The notes under the pieces are model-generated. The model searched no databases, was not told the DNA's origin, and saw nothing but the letters and a program-made list of their open reading frames with translations. A stretch of DNA of 64,000 bases from Oscillospiraceae bacterium (GTDB lineage Bacteria; Bacillota; Clostridia; Oscillospirales; Acutalibacteraceae). A program made the translations under genes and the position numbers. The DNA is taken from the NCBI GenBank assembly GCA_015066225.1, contig SVOT01000002.1, forward strand, positions 248,001-312,000, read 5' to 3'. Each line of letters opens with the position of its first letter. The stretch's first letter is position 1. Below are positions 54,867 through 61,458 of the stretch, one piece after another.

Positions 54867-57077
54867 TCAAAACCTCTCAGCAAATTCACCGATAGCTTCA
54901 CTGAGTTCATTTTTTAGTTCATTGTCAAATTTTTCTGCAGTTTTCACCTTATCGGTAAGTTCTGCTTTTTCTTCGGTAAAATATTTATAGAGTTTCTTTT
55001 CAAAATCTTCCATATTTTCCGGAATGATTTTGTCAGCATATCCGGTGCTTACGGCAAAGATAAGAATTGCCTGCAAATAATCGGGAACGGTGTTGTATCT
55101 GTTCTGTTTTAGAGCCTCTGTGAGAAGTCTGCCGGAAGCAAGAGTGGCTTTTGTAGCATCGTCAATATCAGAACCGAACTGCATAAATTCAGCAAGTTCT
55201 CTGTACTGGGCAAGACGGGTGCGCAGAGAAGATGATATCTTTTTCATAACGGGATTCTGTGCCGCACCGCCTACACGAGAAACAGAAAGTCCTACGTTGA
55301 CAGCAGGTCTCTGACCTTCATTGAACAGTTCAGAGTCAAGAAAAATCTGTCCGTCAGTAATTGAAATAACATTGGTGGGAATATATGCTGATATATCACC
55401 TGCAAGTGTTTCGATAATCGGAAGTGCAGTTATTGAACCGCCTCCGAGATCTTCAGAAAGATGAGCTGCTCTTTCAAGAAGTCTTGAATGGAGATAAAAA
55501 ATATCACCGGGATAAGCTTCACGCCCTGACGGACGGTGAAGGAGAAGCGACAGTTCACGGTAAGCTACGGCATGTTTTGAAAGGTCATCATAAATAATCA
55601 GAACGTCCTTGCCGCTGTACATAAAATGTTCAGCTATAGCAGTAGCTGAGAAAGGCGCAATATACTGAAGAGCTGCTGAAGAAGACGCAGGCTCAGCAAC
55701 GATGATTGTATAATCAAGCGCTCCGTGAGATTTAAGCTTTTCTTTGATCTCTGCAACAAGTGTTTCTTTCTGACCTATTGCAACATATATACAGATTGTA
55801 TCCTTACCCTTCTGATTGATGATTGTATCAACAGCAATAGCTGTTTTGCCTGTTTGTCGGTCACCGATAATAAGTTCTCTCTGTCCTTTACCAATCGGAA
55901 CAAGAGCATCAATAGCCTTGATACCGGTATGGAGAGGTTTATTAACCGGAGCACGGTCAAGAATACTCGGTGCCTTGAATTCTATAGGTCTTACTTCATC
56001 ATAAGGGAGATAACCTTCCGCATCAATAGGATTACCGAGAGCATCCACCACTCTGCCAAGAAGGGCATTACCTACGGGAACAGATGCGATTCTGCCGACT
56101 CTTCTTACCGGAGTACCGCTTTCGATATGAGCAAAATCGCCGAAGATAACACAACCGATGCGATTCTGTTGAATATCGAGCACCATACCTCTTTCACCGC
56201 ATTCAAATTCAACGACCTCGCCGTACATAATATCGGCAAGACCATCCATCCAGCATATACCGTCTGAAACAGTAATAACTCTGCCAAGCTGAAATACGTG
56301 AATATGAGGTCTGTAGGACTCAGCCTTTTCCGAAAACTCCTGAATAAGATGACCTACGGTATCTGTTGTCAGGATAGGCTCGTGGTTAAGATTCTGTGAG
56401 AATTGATAAAGCTCCTCGGCAACTGTTCCGTCATATACCGTATCGCCGATTCTCAGTTTGAGTCCGCCAATAAGAGACGGGTCCTCAAGTACCCATAATG
56501 AGGTTTTACCGCCTACCTCGTCAAGCATCGCGGTTGTAACCTCATCAACCTTTTTAACAATAGCCTTATCAAGCGGATAAGCCGACATAAGGGTAACATA
56601 GAGAACATCGTGATGCTTTAAGTATGCCGTATCACCGGGAGTCAGTTTAATCTGCGGAAGAATTGCATCTATTATATTGGTATCAAGATCTCTTATTTCT
56701 TTTTGATATTTTTCATAAGAGAAAAGTTTTACGACATTTTCTCTCATAATTGAGAAAAGTTCTTTACGTGCATCCTCAATCATTTCACGGTGAATTTCGC
56801 GATGAATATGACCGCTAAATTCTTCTATCTGAGCAATTTTTTCATCAAGAACAGCTCTTGCAATTATAGTTTCTTCTGCACTGTTTTCGTCGTATTCTTC
56901 ATGCTGATACTCCTCGAAAACAGGCATAGCTATTTTTTCTGTAGCTTCCACTTCGTCAAGTTCACGATTGATTCTCTCAAAGCGGGAGTTAAAAATAGAC
57001 CTGATCTTTTTCCTTCCGAACAAAAACAGTATAATTGCAAGAATTATAAAGTTTATAATCACATATTGTATTTCCAT
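54867..57077 (-). CDS. ATP synthase b'-delta-alpha fusion protein
   Basis: 736 residues, one uninterrupted frame; a normal alpha is about 500. Residues 1-25 are a membrane helix (IQYVIINFIILAIILFLFG), 26-150 a charged coiled-coil stalk like b/b', and 160-235 the delta C-terminal domain (VTLMSAYPLDKAIVKKVDEV, EDPSLIGGLKLRIGD). From about 240 the alpha subunit follows: its N-terminal delta-binding helix, LGRVITVSDGI, Walker A IGDRQTGKTAIAVD near 405, and the alpha C-terminus. The delta N-terminal helical bundle seems absent. No separate atpH or atpA exists in the operon; a separate b (atpF) does. Starts 4 bp after atpF behind CAGGG. If uncleaved, each of three alphas carries a stalk. Confidence 0.93.
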   Translation of the reverse strand: MEIQYVIINFIILAIILFLFGRKKIRSIFNSRFERINRELDEVEATEKIAMPVFEEYQHEEYDENSAEETIIARAVLDEKIAQIEEFSGHIHREIHREMIEDARKELFSIMRENVVKLFSYEKYQKEIRDLDTNIIDAILPQIKLTPGDTAYLKHHDVLYVTLMSAYPLDKAIVKKVDEVTTAMLDEVGGKTSLWVLEDPSLIGGLKLRIGDTVYDGTVAEELYQFSQNLNHEPILTTDTVGHLIQEFSEKAESYRPHIHVFQLGRVITVSDGICWMDGLADIMYGEVVEFECGERGMVLDIQQNRIGCVIFGDFAHIESGTPVRRVGRIASVPVGNALLGRVVDALGNPIDAEGYLPYDEVRPIEFKAPSILDRAPVNKPLHTGIKAIDALVPIGKGQRELIIGDRQTGKTAIAVDTIINQKGKDTICIYVAIGQKETLVAEIKEKLKSHGALDYTIIVAEPASSSAALQYIAPFSATAIAEHFMYSGKDVLIIYDDLSKHAVAYRELSLLLHRPSGREAYPGDIFYLHSRLLERAAHLSEDLGGGSITALPIIETLAGDISAYIPTNVISITDGQIFLDSELFNEGQRPAVNVGLSVSRVGGAAQNPVMKKISSSLRTRLAQYRELAEFMQFGSDIDDATKATLASGRLLTEALKQNRYNTVPDYLQAILIFAVSTGYADKIIPENMEDFEKKLYKYFTEEKAELTDKVKTAEKFDNELKNELSEAIGEFAERF

Positions 57078-57081
57078 AACG

Positions 57082-57507
57082 TCATACCCTGTGCATAATT
57101 ATATTTTTGGCAAATATTGCTGCTGCAGTTTCCATTTCAGGTGCTACAGATTTGACAATATCTTCATATTCATCAATAATGCTCTCTCTGTATGCCTTTA
57201 TTTCATCAAGACTTTTTCTTTGAGCAGCTTCAATTTCTTTTTTTCCTTCAGAGTGTATTTTTTGTGCTTGTTCTTTGGCTTCTTTTTTATGGACCTCAAT
57301 ATCAAACTCTCTCTGCTTCTGAATGTATTCTTCATTTTCGGCAGTAATCCTTTCGATTTCAGCCTTCTTTTTCCTTGCACCTTCAATTTTTTCTTTTCTG
57401 TTGTCAAGCATTCTTAGCACAGGTTTAAAAAGAAGATTTTTCAATATCAGCATAAGAAGCAAAAAACAGATCACAGTCCAGACTACAACGGAAATCTGTA
57501 TATTCAT
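57082..57507 (-). CDS. atpF: ATP synthase b subunit
   Basis: Peripheral stalk subunit, 141 residues, somewhat shorter than the usual 160-170. One N-terminal membrane helix (VVVWTVICFLLLMLILKNLLFKP) with the typical L-F-K-P exit, then a long charged coiled coil (RKEKIEGARKKKAEIERI). The pattern is repeated in the N-terminus of the fused downstream protein, so the operon encodes two b-type stalks, as in b/b' systems of cyanobacteria. ATG 57507 follows AAGGAG. Confidence 0.93.
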   Translation of the reverse strand: MNIQISVVVWTVICFLLLMLILKNLLFKPVLRMLDNRKEKIEGARKKKAEIERITAENEEYIQKQREFDIEVHKKEAKEQAQKIHSEGKKEIEAAQRKSLDEIKAYRESIIDEYEDIVKSVAPEMETAAAIFAKNIIMHRV

Positions 57508-57541
57508 AAGATTACTCCTTAGATAACATTATAAAACTGTC

Positions 57542-57775
57542 TTAGGCAATTTTCGAAACGAGCATAAATGCAATGAGAAGTCCGTAAATTGTAAGAGCTT
57601 CCATGAGTGCAAGAGAAATGATAAGTGTTGAACGGATATCTTTTGCGGAATCAGGCTGACGGGCAATACTTTCCATAGCCGCTTTGGCTGTCATACCCTG
57701 ACCGATAGCAGGTCCGAGTGTACTGATTGCGATTGCGATTGCTGCTGCGATTGCGATAATAGCTGAATTTGTCAT
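57542..57775 (-). CDS. atpE: ATP synthase c subunit
   Basis: Rotor-ring proteolipid, 77 residues, two helices. [21 protein letters not shown] spans the end of helix 1 and the polar loop, and the ion-binding Glu lies in [13 protein letters not shown] in helix 2. The residue after the Glu is Ala, as in chloroplast and cyanobacterial proton rings, and not Ser or Thr as in Na+ rings such as Ilyobacter. The Gln in GQG is shared by both. H+ coupling is therefore the better reading. ATG 57775 follows AAAGGAG. Confidence 0.96.
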   Translation of the reverse strand: MTNSAIIAIAAAIAIAISTLGPAIGQGMTAKAAMESIARQPDSAKDIRSTLIISLALMEALTIYGLLIAFMLVSKIA

Positions 57776-57818
57776 TTTTAAATACTCCTTTAGTTGAAAA
57801 TTTATTATTTTTTAAATA

Positions 57819-58487
57819 TTATTCTGTAACTTCATCCAAATAGATTGATACAAGCATTGTGAATACGATTGCCTGTAAGGCGCAAAACAGAAGTGAAAGC
57901 ACCATCATTACAACAGGCGCGCCTATGGGGAGAATGTGATAAAGCTCCTCGGTCACCGTTTCTTCGCCGAAAATGTTACCATAAAGCCTTAATGCCAGAG
58001 ATGCAGGCTTGATTATTTCATCAAGGAGCATCAGAGGAAGCATAAAGAACATCGGTGATACAAAACGTTTAAAATAATGCTTGGTATTGTGTTTTATACC
58101 CGAAATCTGGAGGAACACAAATGTAACGATACCAAGACCCAAAGTTACGGAAAGACTCGCCGTAGGTGCCTTGACATATTCTGTAAGACCTACTCCCGGA
58201 ATAAGTCCTGAATAGTTCGAGAAAATGATAAAGATAAAAAGCGATGATAAAAATGTAAAGTATTTTCTTGCTTTTTTCTTGCCGAGAGTATCTGAAAAGA
58301 AATTATCAAGATACTCAACACCGGTTTCAATAATGTTCTGAAATTTACCCGGGCGTTCCTTGAGATTTTTCTTTACGACAAGAGAAAGAACTGTAATAAC
58401 CGCAAGAATAATCCACATAGTTACGACCTCTCCTGTAACGTCGAGAAAACCAAAAATTTTGAAAAGCACTTCAGATTTTTCACCCAT
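57819..58487 (-). CDS. atpB: ATP synthase a subunit
   Basis: Ion-channel stator subunit in the membrane, 222 residues, five to six helices. The essential arginine is in PASLALRLYGNIFGEE near residue 170, and the Gln-containing helix is FCALQAIVFTMLVSIYL near the C-terminus; FSNYSGLIPG is the helix-2/3 hallmark. The ATG at 58487 overlaps the end of the atpI-like gene by 8 bp and uses AAAGGAGGAAG inside it. No frameshifts are seen. Confidence 0.95.
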   Translation of the reverse strand: MGEKSEVLFKIFGFLDVTGEVVTMWIILAVITVLSLVVKKNLKERPGKFQNIIETGVEYLDNFFSDTLGKKKARKYFTFLSSLFIFIIFSNYSGLIPGVGLTEYVKAPTASLSVTLGLGIVTFVFLQISGIKHNTKHYFKRFVSPMFFMLPLMLLDEIIKPASLALRLYGNIFGEETVTEELYHILPIGAPVVMMVLSLLFCALQAIVFTMLVSIYLDEVTE

Positions 58488-58806
58488 CTACTTCTTCCTC
58501 CTTTCTCTTTTCTTTACTGCGAAGAGTTTCATTAAGGGTGAGAAGCTTCTTAGTAAAAATAAACATCGGTACTGTTATACCCAAAACAGCACCAACTAAA
58601 AGATACATCGGGTCGTAGTTCGTTTTTTTACTGATAAAATATACAATAACAAGAAATGCTATCTGTACTATCTGCCGCAACACCGTTGTAGCAGAATATT
58701 TATCAGGGATTTTTTCGAGAACAGTTTTCGATATGAGGTAATTTACGAATGCCACACCTACACCGACTACCGCCACAACAACCGCACCGATAATATTCGA
58801 AATCAT
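58480..58806 (-). CDS. ATP synthase subunit I-like membrane protein
   Basis: 108 residues, four hydrophobic segments (IIGAVVVAVVGVGVAFVNYL, IVQIAFLVIVYFIS, YLLVGAVLGITVPMFIF) and a strongly basic/acidic tail (RSKEKRKEEEVDG). Position first in the operon and topology fit AtpI, the assembly factor that helps build the c ring, although sequence identity cannot be judged by eye. ATG 58806 follows AAGAAGGTGA. The operon promoter is 34 bp upstream. Confidence 0.8.
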   Translation of the reverse strand: MISNIIGAVVVAVVGVGVAFVNYLISKTVLEKIPDKYSATTVLRQIVQIAFLVIVYFISKKTNYDPMYLLVGAVLGITVPMFIFTKKLLTLNETLRSKEKRKEEEVDG

Positions 58807-58839
58807 AAGTTCACCTTCTTGATCCTACTTCGTTTTTTA

Positions 58840-58868
58840 ATTATATTATTTTATTATCGTTTTTTCAA
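58840..58868 (-). promoter_or_regulatory. Promoter of the ATP synthase operon
   Basis: On the minus strand TTGAAA and TATAAT with a 17-bp spacer, 34 bp ahead of the first start codon. The 58870-59090 stretch beyond it is AT-rich with no gene and includes CCCCCCC and A-runs. Confidence 0.75.
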
Positions 58869-59097
58869 GTAAAACACAAATTTTTTAGAGAGGTTTTGAT
58901 TATGGATGAAAACAAAAAATTAATAAATATTATAAAAAGTTGTTTTAATTCTAAATTATAAAAATAAATTCCACTTTTGTAAAAATACTATACTTTTTGT
59001 CCCCCCCAAAAAAAGTTACCCCGCAAACAAAAAAATAATTTATAATAATGTCATCAAAGATTCAAGCAGGCTTTTTACCTGCATAGGAGGTGCACAA

Positions 59098-59391
59098 ATG
59101 GGGCACAGAATACGTGACGGTGACCTTTATAAAAGCGCTGTGATTGCGGATAAGAGCTTCACCACACGCTACGGATATTCTACTGAATCTGAGCGTGAAA
59201 AGTGGGAGCCGACTCCGATATATCCCGATTTTATTTCCGGGCCTGTTTACACGGCAAAGGGAATTCCCTTTGCAACGGCTTATCAGGATGTGTGTGAGCA
59301 TTATGTCGCCAAACCGAACATTAACAGTGAAAAATGGTGCGATAAAGGCTGTAAGAGCACTTCACAAAAAAATGTATCCCGATTGGGCTGA
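59098..59391 (+). CDS. Conserved-looking small protein, possibly frameshifted at its C-terminus
   Basis: 97 residues. ATG 59098 follows AGGAGGTGC, an excellent ribosome-binding site, and a TATAAT lies at 59042. The N-terminal 80 residues (RIRDGDLYKSAVI, TPIYPDFISGPVYT, TAYQDVCEHY, WCDKGC) resemble, from memory, a small Cys-containing clostridial family. The last residues change character at an A7 run (59366-59372). In the +1 frame the sequence continues as MYPDWAEMINKSVVSNLSER to a stop at 59458, which reads like genuine protein. One A fewer would join them into about 119 residues. This could be a disrupted gene, a phase-variable gene or a sequencing error. Confidence 0.65.
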   Translation: MGHRIRDGDLYKSAVIADKSFTTRYGYSTESEREKWEPTPIYPDFISGPVYTAKGIPFATAYQDVCEHYVAKPNINSEKWCDKGCKSTSQKNVSRLG

Positions 59392-59487
59392 AATGATAAA
59401 CAAGTCAGTCGTGTCAAATCTTTCCGAAAGGAATGCGACGATACATAAAAACTATTAAATTATATACAAAACTCTATTTTAAGCAAA

Positions 59488-59530
59488 AAAATTGAGCACT
59501 CACAGGTCAAATCCCTTATGAATACTCAAT
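59488..59530 (-). terminator. Terminator at the end of the tRNA-Pro repeat array
   Basis: On the minus strand ATTGAGTATTCATAAGGG pairs, mostly with G-U tolerance, with CCTGTGAGTGCTCAAT, followed by TTTTTTTGC. It closes the array on the side away from tRNA-Pro, and its left arm is the 18-bp repeat shared with 52170-52187. Confidence 0.6.
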
Positions 59531-59531
59531 A

Positions 59532-60161
59532 TGGTCCGAGTGGCGAGACTTGTGGGCTCTGCCCACAAATTTGCTTCGCAAATGCCCGATTGTGTTCGGC
59601 TTCGCCGAGGGAGTTCAAGTCTCGCCAAAAACTTTGAGAAAACAAAAAAACAAAGAGCAACCAAAAGGTTACTCTTTGTTTTTGGTCCGAGTGGCGAGAC
59701 TTGTGGGCTCTGCCCACAAATTTGCTTCGCAAATGCCCGATTGTGTTCGGCTTCGCCGAGGGAGTTCAAGTCTCGCCAAAAACTTTGAGAAAACAAAAAA
59801 ACAAAGAGTAACCAAAAGGTTACTCTTTGTTTTTGGTCCGAGTGGCGAGACTTGCAGGAGTGCTACGCACAGCCTGCAAGCAGTCTTATTGTATGTCCCT
59901 CGTGTCTCCGCCAAGGCGAACCGACACGAGATGGACTATTTCGTTCAAGTCTCGCCAAAAACTTTGAGAAAACAAAAAAATAACAGATAACCATTGGTTA
60001 TCTGTTATTTTTGGTCCGAGTGGCGAGACTTGTGGGCTCCGCCCACAAATTTGCTTCGCAAATGCCCGATTGTGTTCGGCTTCGCCGAGGGAGTTCAAGT
60101 CTCGCCAAAAACTTTGAGAAAACAAAAAAATAACAGATAACCAACGGTTATCTGTTATTTT
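59532..60161 (-). repeat. Four tandem structured units derived from the tRNA-Pro 3' end
   Basis: Units begin at 59532, 59683, 59834 and 60012 (151, 151, 178 and 150 bp). Each starts (plus strand) with TGGTCCGAGTGGCGAGACTT, identical to the 3' end of tRNA-Pro. It then has a core closed by an 11-bp stem GGCGAGACTTG / CAAGTCTCGCC, a spacer CAAAAACTTTGAGAAAAC and a terminator-like stem. The cores hold mini-hairpins with 3-base loops (TTTGCTTCGCAAA, CGGCTTCGCCG, GGGCTCTGCCC). The third unit has a different, longer core with the same closing stem. Terminator stems are CAAAGAGTAACC in units 1-2 and AACAGATAACC in units 3-4, each still perfectly or nearly paired. Listed ORFs here are spurious. Confidence 0.85.
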
Positions 60162-60237
60162 TGGTCCGAGTGGCGAGACTTGAACTCACGGCCTCTTGAC
60201 CCCCAGTCAAGCGCGCTACCAACTGCGCCACACCCGG
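60162..60237 (-). tRNA. tRNA-Pro (GGG anticodon), CCA encoded
   Basis: 76 nt. Acceptor CCGGGTG pairs with CACTCGG, then discriminator A and CCA. The D arm contains GCGCAGTTGGTAGCGC. The anticodon arm is CTTGA-CTGGGGG-TCAAG with GGG at 34-36. The T arm contains GTTCAAGTC. All parts are canonical. It stands alone; its 3' side opens directly into the repeat array, and the first array hairpin would be its terminator. Confidence 0.95.
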
Positions 60238-60393
60238 ATAGCGAATGATATAATATCACACCCGTTAGGTTTTTGCAAGTGTTTTTTTGAAAATTTTCAA
60301 ATTAATTTTCAAGAGGTGGTTTTCCGACTCATGTTTTATATTGTAAATCCTTTGAATAGTATTAAATGAGTATAATTTTAAAGGATGATTATT

Positions 60394-61419
60394 TTGATTG
60401 ACGTTTTGGTTTCTTCCCCTATTGCATTGTTTTCTTCGGCTTTGACGTTGTGCGTTATTTTTGTAAACGGGCTCACGGATGCACCAAATGCTGTTTCCAC
60501 GGTTATTTCAACACGGTGTCTTGGCTTGCGCCCCGCTCTTTTTATGTCGGCGGTGTTCAATTTCCTGGGGGTGAGCGTTATGAGTGCACTCAATAACTCT
60601 GTTACTATGACAGTTTCAAACATCGTTGATTTCGGTGATGATTCATATTCATCATCGGTGGCACTCAGTGCCGCGCTTTTTGCCATTGTTCTTTGGGCAA
60701 TACTCGCCTGGTATTTCGGCATACCTACAAGTGAAAGCCACGCACTTATAGCGGGGCTTACAGGTAGCGCCGTGGCAATAAACTCGGGCTTTGGCGGTGT
60801 TAACGCCGGTGAATGGTTTAAAGCAGTAAAGGGTCTTGGGGTTTCCTGTGCTTTCGGTTTTTTTGCGGGACTTTTGATGTGCAGAATTATTATTGCTGTT
60901 TTTCGCAACGTCAAAAGAAGCAAGGCGGACAGGTTTTTTAAATACGGTCAGATTTTTGCCGCCGCATCAATGAGCTTTATGCACGGCGCACAAGATGGGC
61001 AGAAGTTTATAGCCGTTTTGATGCTGTGTTCCTCGTTTTCAGGTGTGGCTTCAAAGCTTTCGGGCAGCAATACATATATAATCGCCTTGTGCTCTGCTGT
61101 TATGGCGTTGGGCACACTTGTGGGCGGCAAAAAAATAATAAAATCTGTTGGTATGGATATGGTAAGGCTTGAAAAATTCCAAGGCTTTTCTGCAGATTTG
61201 TCTGCTTCGTTGGCTCTTTTGCTCAGCACCTTGTGGGGCTTCCCTGTTTCAACAACCCACGCAAAAACAACTGCTATGATGGGTGCGGGTGCCGCCGTTG
61301 ACAGGCGAAGCATCAACGGTGCAGTGATTAAAGATATTTTGCTGACGTGGGTGCTGACCTTTCCCGGGTGTGCACTTTTGGGATTTTTTGCAACTAAAGT
61401 TTTTTTGAAATTATTTTAA
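60394..61419 (+). CDS. Inorganic phosphate transporter, PiT family
   Basis: Low-affinity phosphate (or metal phosphate) symporter, about 341 residues, ten or so membrane helices. The duplicated PiT signature is seen as VNGLTDAPNAVSTVISTR near residue 23 and SFMHGAQDGQKF near 197, with a second-half VSTTHAKTTAMMG. The track ATG at 60385 touches the ribosome-binding site AAAGG, so a TTG start at 60394, nine bases after AAGG, is more likely. The PhoU-like DUF47 partner often found next to pit is not present. Confidence 0.92.
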   Translation: MIDVLVSSPIALFSSALTLCVIFVNGLTDAPNAVSTVISTRCLGLRPALFMSAVFNFLGVSVMSALNNSVTMTVSNIVDFGDDSYSSSVALSAALFAIVLWAILAWYFGIPTSESHALIAGLTGSAVAINSGFGGVNAGEWFKAVKGLGVSCAFGFFAGLLMCRIIIAVFRNVKRSKADRFFKYGQIFAAASMSFMHGAQDGQKFIAVLMLCSSFSGVASKLSGSNTYIIALCSAVMALGTLVGGKKIIKSVGMDMVRLEKFQGFSADLSASLALLLSTLWGFPVSTTHAKTTAMMGAGAAVDRRSINGAVIKDILLTWVLTFPGCALLGFFATKVFLKLF

Positions 61420-61420
61420 A

Positions 61421-61458
61421 AAAGACCGACGAAAACAAGCGTTTCGTCGGCTCTTTTT
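61421..61458. terminator. Bidirectional terminator between phosphate transporter and mannosidase
   Basis: AAAGACCGACGAAAAC / GTTTCGTCGGCTCTTT with loop AAGC and a T6 run on the plus strand; on the minus strand AAGA-rich flank gives T. It lies exactly between the two convergent genes. Confidence 0.85.

Noticed and set aside
55725-56267. 180-residue ORF antisense to the fused ATP synthase gene
   Set aside because: The opposite strand codes for a highly conserved alpha subunit; this is a shadow ORF.
54867-57077. Frameshift or assembly join creating the b'-delta-alpha fusion
   Set aside because: The reading frame is continuous in this sequence, all three parts are in the same frame, and the linker regions are protein-like. 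Assembly error cannot be wholly excluded from sequence alone.
59500-60125. Six ORFs of 68-146 residues on both strands (for example RDLNSLGEAEHNRAF-type translations)
   Set aside because: They are translations of the tandem structured repeats. The same peptide recurs in each unit, reading frames cross stems and terminators, and there are no ribosome-binding sites.
59532-60161. CRISPR array
   Set aside because: Period of 150-178 bp, repeats carry tRNA 3' ends and terminators, interiors of three units are nearly identical, and no cas genes are present.
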